Assembly: GCA_943908365.1 (NCBI GenBank)
Contig: CALTTH010000012.1
Span: forward strand, 10,032 to 74,031
DNA length: 64,000 nt
Direction of reading: 5' to 3'
From: an uncultured Hyphomicrobiales bacterium
GTDB taxonomy: Bacteria; Pseudomonadota; Alphaproteobacteria; Rhizobiales; Rhizobiaceae
Below the pieces are notes generated by a model. It saw only the letters and a list, made by a program, of their open reading frames with translations, was not told where the DNA came from and did not search any database. How positions within the stretch are numbered: position 1 is the first letter of the stretch; the number at the start of each line of letters is the position of its first letter. The position numbers were made by a program, and so were the translations under genes. Below, piece after piece: positions 8,932-17,723 of this stretch.

Positions 8932-10401
8932 ATGTCTTTGCACTATGTCAGCGGCGGTGAATGCGGGCGGATCTTTCGGGAGTTTGATTGGGACAGCAAT
9001 CCCCTAGGGCCAAAGGATGCATGGCCCGTCGAGCTGAAAGTTCTTGTCAACGTCATGCTTGGCTCGCTTCAGCCGATGCTGATGGTTTGGGGGCCGCAGC
9101 AGATCACTCTTTATAATGATGGCTATTCGCTCATGTGCGGCAACCGTCACCCGGACGCCTTTGGCAAGCCTTTTCAGGATCTCTGGTTTGACATCTGGGA
9201 CAAGGTCGAGCCGATCATCAGTGCCGCCTATGCTGGCCAGGGCACCTCGATGGACGACATCGAGTTTACCATGCACCGCAAGGGTTATCCGGAAGAAACG
9301 CATTTTGCCTTTTCCTATACGCCGGTTCGCGATCATTCGGGGACGGTGCTCGGCATGTTCTGCGCGTGCTCGGAAATTACCGGTGAGGTGCTGATGCGCC
9401 GTGAGCAGAAGCTGCAGCAGGAGCGCCTGCGGCAGGTCTTCGAACTCTCCCCTGGTGGTATCGCCACATTGATCGGTCCCGACCACATCTTCGAATTTGC
9501 CAATGAGGAATGCTATTCCATCATCGGTGCCGGGCGTGAGATCATAGGCAAGCCAATCGCCGAGGCGCTTTCGGAGGTGGCGCAGCAGGGGCATATCGAG
9601 AAGATCGATGAGGTCTACAGGACAGGTAAACCCTTTGTTGCAAAAGGCCAGTCGATCGAGTTGAACCGCGGGCCGGGCGGTGAAAAGCAGGATCGGTCGA
9701 TCGATCTGGTCTATCAGCCGATGCGCGATGCCGTGGGCGAGATCTTCGGCATCCTGGTTCAGGCACAGGATGTGACCGAGCGCCTGGCGGAAGAGCGGCA
9801 CAAGGAACTGGTGGCGCATGAACTTGGGCATCGCCTGAAGAACCAGTTGGCCATGGTTCAGGCCATCGCATCGCAAACATTGCGATCCGCACCGGATATG
9901 AATGTGGCGCGGCAGACGCTCGCCGAGCGCATCAATATCTTGAGCCGCGCCCACGATACGGTGATCCAGGGAGGGCTTGGTTCCTCCACGGTCCGCAATC
10001 TCGTTGGGCAGATGCTGGCGGTGCATGATGACCCGAGCGAGCCTCGCTTCGTTGTGGACGGGCCGGAAATCCATGTCGGCTCTCGCCCTGCACTGTCGCT
10101 TTCCCTTATTCTCCATGAGCTTGCCACCAATGCCGTGAAGTATGGAGCGCTCTCGACGCCGACTGGCAAGATCGAGATTTCCTGGCAAGTTGTTGGGGAG
10201 AACCGGGAAACCTTCGAATTTACGTGGCAGGAAAAGAGCGGTCCGCCGGTCTGTCCGCCGGACCGCGAGGGCGCTGGCTCACGATTGATCAAGGCCGGGG
10301 TGTCCGGGGTCTCGAACAGCAAGGTCACGGTTCGTTATGAGCCGAGCGGTCTGCAGTGCAACGTCGTGGCTGATCTGCGCGCATTCCAGCAGGATCACTA
10401 A
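8932..10401 (+). CDS. PAS-domain HWE-family sensor histidine kinase
   Basis: This 489-residue protein has two PAS-like sensor modules (about 15-155 and 165-285), no membrane segment, and a C-terminal HWE kinase domain. The phospho-acceptor box is HELGHRLKN, with His about residue 300. The N box is LHELATNAVKYGALS, with Asn about 400, and the family-defining W-x-E is W432-Q-E434. HWE kinases are common in rhizobia and signal light, redox or general stress, often through response regulators encoded elsewhere. No partner gene is adjacent. AAGGGG lies directly before the ATG, closer than usual. The ligand is unknown. Confidence 0.9.
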   Translation: MSLHYVSGGECGRIFREFDWDSNPLGPKDAWPVELKVLVNVMLGSLQPMLMVWGPQQITLYNDGYSLMCGNRHPDAFGKPFQDLWFDIWDKVEPIISAAYAGQGTSMDDIEFTMHRKGYPEETHFAFSYTPVRDHSGTVLGMFCACSEITGEVLMRREQKLQQERLRQVFELSPGGIATLIGPDHIFEFANEECYSIIGAGREIIGKPIAEALSEVAQQGHIEKIDEVYRTGKPFVAKGQSIELNRGPGGEKQDRSIDLVYQPMRDAVGEIFGILVQAQDVTERLAEERHKELVAHELGHRLKNQLAMVQAIASQTLRSAPDMNVARQTLAERINILSRAHDTVIQGGLGSSTVRNLVGQMLAVHDDPSEPRFVVDGPEIHVGSRPALSLSLILHELATNAVKYGALSTPTGKIEISWQVVGENRETFEFTWQEKSGPPVCPPDREGAGSRLIKAGVSGVSNSKVTVRYEPSGLQCNVVADLRAFQQDH

Positions 10402-10410
10402 GCGCGCCGT

Positions 10411-10430
10411 CAGAGGCCAGTAAGCCTCTG
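10411..10430. terminator. Hairpin between convergent genes
   Basis: CAGAGGC and GCCTCTG form a perfect 7-bp stem with a 6-base loop between the kinase stop and the converging GNAT gene. There is no U-tract, so it is a candidate bidirectional terminator or stabilising hairpin only. Confidence 0.4.
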
Positions 10431-10440
10431 CGGGAGCGCT

Positions 10441-10884
10441 CTAGAACTTCAGCCGATAGCGGATATGGCCGTCGCTCTTGACGTAGCTGTCATAGAGCGC
10501 TTGGGCGCGGTGATTGCCTTCATCCGTATGCCAGTAGAGGCGTGACAATACGTTTTCGTGGCAGATGCGGATGAGATCCTCGATCAGGGCGCGGCCGATG
10601 CCTTTGCCGCGGATGGTGCCATCGACGAAGAGATCTTCAAGATAACAGTCAGGCGTCTTGGCCCAGGTGGATTCATGAAAATGGTGGATAGCGAAGCCAG
10701 CGACCGCGCCGTCCAGAACGGCAAGTCGCACTGATAGCCGCGAAACCGGGTCCAGCAATCGTTCCCAGGTATGGTCGGTCACGTCGTCTGGTAGATCGAC
10801 CTTGTAGAAGGCGAGGTACGCTCTCCACAAACGGAGCCAATCATCCCGGTCACTGCTGGTGGCATCGCGGATCGTCAGTGTCAT
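10441..10884 (-). CDS. GNAT-family N-acetyltransferase
   Basis: This 147-residue single-domain GNAT protein carries the acetyl-CoA motif RGKGIGRALI (about 93-102) after the strand CYLEDLFVDG. A late LYDSYVKSDGHIRYR segment resembles the usual C-terminal part of the fold. Its substrate cannot be told. It starts 8 bp after the aldo/keto reductase stop on the same strand, so the two are probably cotranscribed and possibly translationally coupled. Confidence 0.85.
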   Translation of the reverse strand: MTLTIRDATSSDRDDWLRLWRAYLAFYKVDLPDDVTDHTWERLLDPVSRLSVRLAVLDGAVAGFAIHHFHESTWAKTPDCYLEDLFVDGTIRGKGIGRALIEDLIRICHENVLSRLYWHTDEGNHRAQALYDSYVKSDGHIRYRLKF

Positions 10885-10892
10885 TGCCTCTG

Positions 10893-11843
10893 TCAGGCTC
10901 CTGCTTCGTCCAACAGCCGGATCATCTCGTCGCTCAAGCGAAGATTGACCGCGCGTTTGAAGCTCTCCAACTGCGAAAGGCTGGTGGCGCTGGCGATCGG
11001 GGCCGTTACGGATGGTTTTGCCAATAGCCAGGCCAGCGCTATATCGGCGTGCCGTGCACCGGTCTCAGCAGCGATTGCATCCATGGCGCCAAGGATGGCA
11101 AGCCCACGCGGATCGAGATAATTGGCGACGCGATAGGAGCGCGCAACACCCTCAGTGTCGGCCTTGGTTCGGTATTTGCCGGTCAGGAAGCCGGCGGCGA
11201 GGCTGTAGTAATTGATGACGCCGATGTCTTCGCGGGCGCAAAGGTCCGCAAGCGGGCCTTCAAATTTGTCGCGGGTATAGAGATTGTATTCCGGCTGAAG
11301 AACGTCGAAACGGCCGAGCCCCGTTGCTTCCGCGACATCGAGTGAAGCCTGAAGCTGCTGCGCATTATAATTGGAGCAGCCGATGGCTCTGACCTTGCCA
11401 GCCTCTTTCAGTCTGGCAAAAGCGCCGAGCGTTTCTTCAAGTGGCACGGCATCATCCGGCTTATGGGCGAGATAAAGATCGATATAGTCGGTTTGCAGGC
11501 GACGCAGCGAATCGTCGACCGCCTTGGCAATCCAGTCAGCGCTCAGCCCCGTCTTGCGCTCATTATTGTCAAAGCCGACCTTGGTGATGATGATGGCGTC
11601 GTCACGCTTCACGGAGCCGCTCTTCAGCCACTTGCCGATAATCGCTTCGGATTCTCCACCCTGATGGCCGGGTACCCAGGCCGAATAGACATCGGCTGTG
11701 TCGATGGCATTGAAGCCGGCATCGAAGAAGGCGTCCAGCAGTTGAAAGGAGGTCTTTTCGTCTGCGGTCCAGCCAAAGACATTGCCACCGAAGACGATAG
11801 GCGCGACGGAAAGGCCGGTGCGGCCAAGCGTTCGGTTCTGCAT
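10893..11843 (-). CDS. Aldo/keto reductase
   Basis: A soluble NADPH-dependent oxidoreductase of the aldo/keto reductase superfamily. The beginning MQNRTLGRTGLSVAPIVFGG and the barrel motifs are clear: Asp and Tyr of the tetrad in AIDTADVYS, Lys in IITKVGF, His in YLAHKPD. The phosphate-binding region near ITAPIASATS resembles the IGA element of the family. I chose the ATG at 11843 because GAGGAG lies eight bases upstream; a start five codons earlier lacks this. The natural substrate is not predictable. The GNAT gene follows in the same operon. Confidence 0.9.
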   Translation of the reverse strand: MQNRTLGRTGLSVAPIVFGGNVFGWTADEKTSFQLLDAFFDAGFNAIDTADVYSAWVPGHQGGESEAIIGKWLKSGSVKRDDAIIITKVGFDNNERKTGLSADWIAKAVDDSLRRLQTDYIDLYLAHKPDDAVPLEETLGAFARLKEAGKVRAIGCSNYNAQQLQASLDVAEATGLGRFDVLQPEYNLYTRDKFEGPLADLCAREDIGVINYYSLAAGFLTGKYRTKADTEGVARSYRVANYLDPRGLAILGAMDAIAAETGARHADIALAWLLAKPSVTAPIASATSLSQLESFKRAVNLRLSDEMIRLLDEAGA

Positions 11844-11946
11844 GGAGTTTCTCCTCAATTGTCTCTCGAATGGTTTAGCGGTGCTGCCAGGCGATGACTA
11901 TTGAATTTCAGTGATCCAATCATCTCGCCGAAAAGGCAAACGCCTG

Positions 11947-12939
11947 TCACGAGGAGAGGTTTCGAAACGCCGTCGGTGGCTTTTCATGATGCTGCTGCCA
12001 GATGCGGCGCAGATGACGGGCGGAGGCGAAGCCCGAGCGTTCTGCCACGGCCTCTATATCGAGCCTGGATTGGGAGATGATATCGCGCGCCAGGGTCACT
12101 CTAATCAGATTGACATAGTCCACGACGCTTAACCCCGTCTGCTCTCGAAACAGCCGGGACAGATGTCGCTGGCTGAGATTGGCAATGTCTGAGAGGCGCG
12201 CCAGCGTCCAGTCCTCTGCCGGATTTGCAACGATGGCATCCTGGGCTCGATGAATGGAGGGGTGAATGTGGTTTCGGCCCGAAAGCCAGGGTGAGATTTG
12301 TGGATCGTGGGTCGTGCGGCGCAGATAGACCACCATGATCTGCGCGATGCGGGCGGCGACCTCTGGACTGACGAGGGTCGAGACGAGATGCAGGATGAGG
12401 TCTATGCCGGTGGAAATGCCAGCGCTTGAGAACCGTTTACCGTCCTCGACGAACAGCCTGTTTTCCTGAACGAGGGCAAGCGGCGCAATACGCCTGAGAT
12501 CGGCGATGCAATGGGCGTGCGTGGTGCAAGAGTGGCCATCGAACAACCCGGCCTCTGCGGCGATCAACGCGCCGGAGCAGATGCTGACGATTGTCGTGTC
12601 CGGCCTCACCGTTCGCCGCAGCCAGTCGGAGAGGGCGCGCCGTTCCTTGGACGCCTCCCGCTGCTGCTGCGCCGTTGATGAGTTTCCGGAGATCAGGATC
12701 ATGGCATGGGCAGGCAGCACATCTGGCAGATGCTCCAGCCCGCAAAGGTCAAGTCCTATCGTCGTCGTCTGTTTTGGCTGTGCCGCGATGTAGCGGCAAT
12801 CGAAGCGGATGTTCCTCTGTTGTTCATTGGCATAGCGCAGCACTTCCAGAGGCCCGGCAACATCCAGCAGCAGTGTCTGCGGGGGCAGCACCACAAAAAC
12901 AGGAATGACGTGCGGCGTGTCGCCGGCCCCTTGGCTCAT
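11947..12939 (-). CDS. GlxA-like transcriptional regulator (DJ-1/PfpI + AraC domains)
   Basis: The protein has an N-terminal DJ-1/PfpI-like domain (about 10-175), with the Cys-containing nucleophile-elbow-like segment TTIVSICSGALIAAEAG. A C-terminal AraC/XylS DNA-binding domain with two helix-turn-helix motifs follows (about 225-325). This is the GlxA architecture of regulators of amine, glycine-betaine or arginine catabolism. The ATG at 12939 overlaps the stop of the upstream hydrolase gene as TGATG, indicating coupling. It may control that hydrolase; the effector is unknown. Confidence 0.88.
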   Translation of the reverse strand: MSQGAGDTPHVIPVFVVLPPQTLLLDVAGPLEVLRYANEQQRNIRFDCRYIAAQPKQTTTIGLDLCGLEHLPDVLPAHAMILISGNSSTAQQQREASKERRALSDWLRRTVRPDTTIVSICSGALIAAEAGLFDGHSCTTHAHCIADLRRIAPLALVQENRLFVEDGKRFSSAGISTGIDLILHLVSTLVSPEVAARIAQIMVVYLRRTTHDPQISPWLSGRNHIHPSIHRAQDAIVANPAEDWTLARLSDIANLSQRHLSRLFREQTGLSVVDYVNLIRVTLARDIISQSRLDIEAVAERSGFASARHLRRIWQQHHEKPPTAFRNLSS

Positions 12940-13496
12940 CAATCAGCCTTCCTCATATCATCGATTACATCTTCGACGGTTGCGATGCGCGCAAATCGTC
13001 CCGAAAGCACGAGTTCAGTGCGCTTGGCAATGTCGGCGGGCGAGAAGACCTCGCCGGAGGCATGCGTCATTGGGAAGGTCAGCGTGGCTTCGGTCACGTA
13101 ATCGACCTTATAGCCGAGATCGGCGGCATGGCGCGTTGTGGTCTCGCAGCATTGCTCGGTTCGGATGCCAGAGACGATGAGGCGGTTGATGCCCCGCTGC
13201 GTCAGCCAGACGTCAAGGCCGGTTCCGACGAAGGCCGAATGACGGTTCTTCTGGAAGGTGACGCGTGGGTTGATGCTGATTCCTTCGAATGTGCGAATAA
13301 AGCCGCTGTCGGACGAAAAGGTCCGGTCTCCATCGACATGGAAAATCTGCACGACGGGAATGCCTGCCACTTCTGCTCCATCGATCAAAGCCTGTTGGGC
13401 TGCGATGAATTTCGTCAGGCCGCTTCCTTCGAAGTAGGGTGTGTGTCGGAAGGATTCCTGGACGTCGATAACGAGAAGCGCGGTGTTGTGGGACAT
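12939..13496 (-). CDS. Isochorismatase-fold cysteine hydrolase
   Basis: A protein of about 185 residues with the isochorismatase-like hydrolase fold. The catalytic triad is visible: Asp in LLVIDVQESF, Lys in VTFQKNRHSAF and Cys in SGIRTEQCCETT. Members hydrolyse amides such as nicotinamide, biuret or ureidoacrylate; no substrate-specific signature is recognised. The ATG at 13496 has GGAG eight bases upstream, unlike the earlier possible start at 13517. It forms a two-gene unit with the GlxA-like regulator. Confidence 0.87.
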   Translation of the reverse strand: MSHNTALLVIDVQESFRHTPYFEGSGLTKFIAAQQALIDGAEVAGIPVVQIFHVDGDRTFSSDSGFIRTFEGISINPRVTFQKNRHSAFVGTGLDVWLTQRGINRLIVSGIRTEQCCETTTRHAADLGYKVDYVTEATLTFPMTHASGEVFSPADIAKRTELVLSGRFARIATVEDVIDDMRKAD

Positions 13497-13675
13497 TTTT
13501 GTAACTCCAGTGTTCATCTGGATACAGTTTTACGCCCTCTATAGAAAGGCGAAATGCGCTCATCGGACGAAAAGAGGACATATCGGGCCATCGTGCTCGT
13601 GGCCGAAGAATCTCGACGGAGGGAAGAAGCGAACGTTGGGTTCTCGATGCACACACGTCGTCTTCGGACGTCGCT

Positions 13676-14041
13676 TCACCGTCCGGGACTTGAGCGGGGC
13701 GCGCGCCAGTAGCCGATGAGGGATAGAAGCAGGGCTGCAACAGAGGCGGCAATTAAGGCCAACGGCCATTGGAGCATGGGATTGCGCAACAATAGCAGCG
13801 TGAAGATGCCGTAGCTGACGAGCAACGAGATCAGAGTGATGCTGGTTAGGATGAAGCGGCTGGTGCTCGCAATAACTCTTGGTCGCCGCAGGTAGAGAAC
13901 GGCAAAAGCTGCGGCTAAGAGAGAGCTGAGTGTTTTTCCAAGCAGAACCGGAACGCCAATCTGTGACAGGAGCATCCACGTGACAAAAGCATCAAGTGCC
14001 ATGCACGTGATCTGAACAGAAATAAAACGAGCAAATGTCAC
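13676..14041 (-). CDS. Small four-helix membrane protein, GtrA-like
   Basis: A 121-residue protein with four predicted membrane segments in two pairs. The beginning FARFISVQITCMALDAFVTW and the later LSSLLAAAFAVLYLRRP resemble the GtrA family, whose members help move lipid-linked sugars across the membrane, but the match is weak. The GTG start at 14041 has GAGG six bases upstream. No sugar-transfer gene is adjacent. Confidence 0.55.
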   Translation of the reverse strand: MTFARFISVQITCMALDAFVTWMLLSQIGVPVLLGKTLSSLLAAAFAVLYLRRPRVIASTSRFILTSITLISLLVSYGIFTLLLLRNPMLQWPLALIAASVAALLLSLIGYWRAPRSSPGR

Positions 14042-14104
14042 GCCAAACCTCGATCATGAGCAGGCGTGATCATAAGTGCTCAATCGGACGTTGTCAGCAG
14101 CTGC

Positions 14105-14320
14105 TTACCGAAGCGCGAATGCTCCGACGAAGGCCATGGCGACACCGATGTTCAGCCCTGCCAGCGTCGCCAAAAGCGTCAAAATCGAAACGCCGCTCGC
14201 CGCCATAAGAGCGGCAGCTGCGAAGACTGCCACCACAAGAATGCCGACCATCGCGACAGCGAAGGTCGAACGTGTGGCCGCAGCACTCAAGCCAAGGGCT
14301 ATTCCCAGAACAAATTCCAT
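14105..14320 (-). CDS. Small hydrophobic membrane protein, unknown
   Basis: A protein of about 71 residues, almost entirely hydrophobic, with two membrane helices. The ATG at 14320 is chosen because a strong GGAGGAG lies seven bases upstream; a longer frame from 14356 has none. No family is recognised. It lies 63 bp upstream of the GtrA-like gene on the same strand and is divergent from xseA. Confidence 0.6.
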   Translation of the reverse strand: MEFVLGIALGLSAAATRSTFAVAMVGILVVAVFAAAALMAASGVSILTLLATLAGLNIGVAMAFVGAFALR

Positions 14321-14504
14321 GATGCCGCTCCTCCCAAAGCAATCAAGACAAGGCATCTTCTCCTCAAAAGCTGCGCTGTCTCCTCAATGGCATGCACTTC
14401 AAGACGAAGAATGTAACACACTATAACGATTCGGCCAGTTTTTATTCAAACTGTCATAATTGCGTCGCGGTTCCCGAATCGTGGCATATCGGTTACCATG
14501 GCGC

Positions 14505-16106
14505 ATGAGCGATATTTTCAGTCAGCCAGCGCTGAGCAATCTCACCGAATTTTCCGTCTCCGAGCTGTCCGGTTCCATCAAGCGGACGGTGGAGACTGCG
14601 TTCGATCAGGTGCGCGTACGTGGCGAGATTTCCGGCTATCGCGGACAGCATACATCTGGTCACGCCTATTTTTCGCTGAAGGACGATCGCGCACGCATCG
14701 ATGCCGTCATCTGGAAGGGAAGCTTTTCCAAGCTGAAGTTCCGCCCGGAAGAGGGCATGGAGGTGATAGCAACTGGAAAGATCACGACCTTCCCGGGATC
14801 GTCGAAATATCAGATCGTCATCGAAAGCCTGGAGCCCGCAGGTGCTGGCGCATTGATGGCCCTGCTGGAAGAGCGTCGCCGTAGGCTGGCTGCGGAAGGA
14901 TTGTTCGATCAGGCGCGCAAGCGCCGGCTGCCTTACATTCCGCATGTGATTGGTGTGGTGACCTCACCGACGGGTGCCGTGATCCGCGATATCTTGCATC
15001 GGATTTCGGATCGTTTTCCGGTTCATGTCCTGGTGTGGCCGGTCAAGGTCCAGGGCGAGGGGTCGGGAGAGGAAGTCGCAAATGCCATCCGCGGGTTCAA
15101 CGCTTTGCCTGAAGGCGGCGATATTCCTCGGCCGGATGTGCTGATCGTTGCACGTGGCGGTGGCAGCCTGGAAGACCTTTGGAGTTTCAATGACGAGATC
15201 GTCGTGCGGGCAGCAGCGGAAAGCGCAATCCCGCTGATCTCGGCCGTTGGTCACGAGACCGACACGACCTTGATCGACTACGCCGCAGATGTGCGTGCGC
15301 CAACGCCCACGGGTGCTGCGGAAATGGCCGTTCCGGTTCGTGCCGATCTTGAGGCCCAGCTTGCCGGTCTGGCAGCGCGCCTTTCCGGTTCCACGCGCCG
15401 GCATATGGACAATCGCGCCCAGGGACTTCGCGCGCTGGTGCGTGCTCTTCCCTCGCTCGACCAGTTGCTAGCGCTTCCCCGCCGCCGGTTCGATGAGGTT
15501 TCTGCCGGGCTTGGCAGAGGTCTTGAACTCAACACCATGAACAAGCGCCGAAGCTTTGAGCGCACGGCATCCGGGCTGCGCCCGGACGTCCTTGGACACG
15601 GCCTGCGCCAGCATCGCCAGCGCGTCAACGAACGCATGCAGAGGGCGGACGCGCTCATGGAGCGCCGACTTTTACAAGCCAGATCACGGGTCTCCTCTTC
15701 GGACTCCTCTCTGCGCGCGTTGCCGATGCGTCTATCCGGGCAACTGGAGCGGCAGAAAGAACGCCTTCTGGCGTCAGTCCGTCGAGCCGACACAGCCATT
15801 CTTCACCGGATGAAGCAGAACAGATCTGGTCTCGCTGCGCATGAGCGCATCTTGCAGTCACTCTCCTACAAAAACGTACTGAAGCGGGGCTATGCGGTCA
15901 TTCGCGACGAAGAGAACCGACCACTGACGCGCGCTGCTGCCGTCTCAGCTGGCGCGGTCATCTCGGTGGAATTTGCCGATGGCGAGGTTTCTGCCGTGGC
16001 GGGTGCGCAAGCGCCGGGTTTCGTTGAAGCAGCTTCGCCTCAAGCTCGGAAGAAATCAGGCAAGCCCAATGCCAACGATCCTGGAAATCAGGGCAGTCTG
16101 TTTTAG
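14505..16106 (+). CDS. xseA: Exodeoxyribonuclease VII large subunit
   Basis: This 533-residue protein is the catalytic large subunit of exonuclease VII, which degrades single-stranded DNA with XseB during repair. An N-terminal OB-fold domain (about 10-105, VRVRGEISGYR) precedes the catalytic core, with GGGSLEDLW at about 218-226 and GHETD at about 249-253. A long helical coiled-coil region and a short conserved tail containing YKNVLKRGYAVIRD follow. The start MSDIFSQP at 14505 matches rhizobial homologues better than the in-frame start 15 codons earlier. xseB is not adjacent. Confidence 0.95.
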   Translation: MSDIFSQPALSNLTEFSVSELSGSIKRTVETAFDQVRVRGEISGYRGQHTSGHAYFSLKDDRARIDAVIWKGSFSKLKFRPEEGMEVIATGKITTFPGSSKYQIVIESLEPAGAGALMALLEERRRRLAAEGLFDQARKRRLPYIPHVIGVVTSPTGAVIRDILHRISDRFPVHVLVWPVKVQGEGSGEEVANAIRGFNALPEGGDIPRPDVLIVARGGGSLEDLWSFNDEIVVRAAAESAIPLISAVGHETDTTLIDYAADVRAPTPTGAAEMAVPVRADLEAQLAGLAARLSGSTRRHMDNRAQGLRALVRALPSLDQLLALPRRRFDEVSAGLGRGLELNTMNKRRSFERTASGLRPDVLGHGLRQHRQRVNERMQRADALMERRLLQARSRVSSSDSSLRALPMRLSGQLERQKERLLASVRRADTAILHRMKQNRSGLAAHERILQSLSYKNVLKRGYAVIRDEENRPLTRAAAVSAGAVISVEFADGEVSAVAGAQAPGFVEAASPQARKKSGKPNANDPGNQGSLF

Positions 16107-16155
16107 GCTGCCAAGCCACCTTCTTCGTCAGACATGTTAGGCTCGGAGCGCTCCC

Positions 16156-16575
16156 ATGAAACTCGATCTGACAGTCACAGACAGTCCTGCCGCTGAAGAC
16201 ATTGCGGCAATCGGTGCCAATCTCTCCACGTTCAACGATGCCGATGTCGGCCCCGCTGGCAGGATGCCGCTTGCCGTCATCGTTCGTGGAGAGGCCGACG
16301 CGCTGCTCGCCGGGATCAATGGATACACCGCTTGGGGCTGGCTTTACGTGCAGTGGCTCTGGGTTCACGAAAGTCTTCGCGGCCAGCAGATGGCGGGCCG
16401 CATGTTGGCGGCAGCGGAGGAGAAGGCCAAGGCGCGTGGTTGTCACTCCGCGTGGATCGATACCTTCAATCCGGTGGCGGAAAAGGCCTATACCCGTCAG
16501 GGTTACGAGGTGTTCGGAGAACTTCCGGATTTTCCCATCGGGCGCACCCGGAAGTTTTTGAAAAAGCGGCTTTGA
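16156..16575 (+). CDS. GNAT-family N-acetyltransferase
   Basis: A 139-residue acetyltransferase. The acetyl-CoA-binding region is LWVHESLRGQQMAGRMLAAA, and the C-terminal region NPVAEKAYTRQGYEVFG is typical of GNAT proteins that modify small molecules. The acceptor is unknown. It lies just after xseA in the same direction and converges on anmK, with about 20 bp between the stop codons. Confidence 0.85.
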   Translation: MKLDLTVTDSPAAEDIAAIGANLSTFNDADVGPAGRMPLAVIVRGEADALLAGINGYTAWGWLYVQWLWVHESLRGQQMAGRMLAAAEEKAKARGCHSAWIDTFNPVAEKAYTRQGYEVFGELPDFPIGRTRKFLKKRL

Positions 16576-16596
16576 TCAGCTTCGAATGAAGCCTAC

Positions 16597-17712
16597 TCAG
16601 GCTGCCAGTCGCCCACCGGTCATCGGCTCGGGTGCGCCCGTGGTCGTCGGGAAGCTGATCGGCATGTTGCGCAGCACGCGTACCGCCAGAAAGGCGAAAC
16701 ACTCCGCCTCTACGGCATCGCCTCGCCAGCCCAGCGTTTCGGCAGGCTGTGCATTCACACGGGCGCGCTCCGCCAGCATTCTCATCAGCGTCGGATTATG
16801 ACGCCCGCCGCCGCTGACGAACAACCGTTCCGGCCTCTGCGGAAGGAGATCGAGTGCCTTGCCGACGGCAGAGGCGGTGAAGGCGGTCAGCGTCGCCGCA
16901 CCATCTTCCAGCGAGAGGCCGTCTGCCATGCTCGCGCCGAAGTCGAAGCGATCCAGCGATTTCGGGAATTTTGCAGTGAGATAGGGATGCCGTAGAAGCT
17001 TTGAGAGGCGCTCTTCGTTGACCTGCCCCGATGCGGCAATCACGCCGTCACGGTCCATATCGCCACGCCCATGCTGCTTGATCCAGTCATTGATCGGCGC
17101 ATTGGCAGGGCCGGTATCGAAAGCCACGACATGGCCTTTGCCGTCACTCCAGGTGACGTTGGCAACGCCACCCAGATTGAGGATGGCAGCACTCCCCTCC
17201 TGCGCCACGCCTTTCAGAAGTGCGGAGTGGTAGGCGGCGGCAAGCGGCGCGCCTTGGCCACCGGCGCGCACATCGGCGCTGCGAAAATCATAGGCCACCT
17301 TTGTGCCGAGAAGCTTCGCCATCAATTCGCCGTCGCCCAGTTGCCGCGTGGCGCCAAGGCGCCCCGACTGCGGCGCGCGGTGCAGCACCGTTTGGCCGTG
17401 AAAGCCGACGACGCCGATATCGGAGAGGGAAAGTGCGGCTTCTGCAACGAGATTGGCAACGGCTGCGGACTGGGCGCGAGTCAGTGCATCCTCGGCTCGG
17501 CCAAAAATCTCCGGCTCCGGGCCGTCGAAATTCCATTTGCGCGCTTCAGCCAGCGTTTCTTCCAGAAGATCGCGGACGGACTGGTCGTACGGTGCCAGCG
17601 TATAGGCGCCGAAGCGCTCGACACGCTCGCCATCGGTTTTGAGAAGCGCGACATCGATGTTTCCGTCCAGAACGGTTCCTGTCATCAAGCCAACGGCCCA
17701 GATCGGTTCCAT
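16597..17712 (-). CDS. anmK: Anhydro-N-acetylmuramic acid kinase
   Basis: AnmK opens the 1,6-anhydro ring of anhydro-MurNAc and phosphorylates it to MurNAc-6-phosphate, the substrate of MurQ. The 371-residue protein shows the nucleotide-binding motif GLMTGTVLDGNID near the start, the central LNLGGVANVTW and the catalytic segment AFDTGPANAPINDW. The ATG at 17712 has GAGGAG seven bases upstream; a TTG five codons earlier is less likely. It is the last gene of the leftward operon murQ-ABC transporter-serine hydrolase-anmK, with 11 bp separating it from the hydrolase. Confidence 0.95.
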   Translation of the reverse strand: MEPIWAVGLMTGTVLDGNIDVALLKTDGERVERFGAYTLAPYDQSVRDLLEETLAEARKWNFDGPEPEIFGRAEDALTRAQSAAVANLVAEAALSLSDIGVVGFHGQTVLHRAPQSGRLGATRQLGDGELMAKLLGTKVAYDFRSADVRAGGQGAPLAAAYHSALLKGVAQEGSAAILNLGGVANVTWSDGKGHVVAFDTGPANAPINDWIKQHGRGDMDRDGVIAASGQVNEERLSKLLRHPYLTAKFPKSLDRFDFGASMADGLSLEDGAATLTAFTASAVGKALDLLPQRPERLFVSGGGRHNPTLMRMLAERARVNAQPAETLGWRGDAVEAECFAFLAVRVLRNMPISFPTTTGAPEPMTGGRLAA

Positions 17713-17723
17713 GTCGTCTCTCC

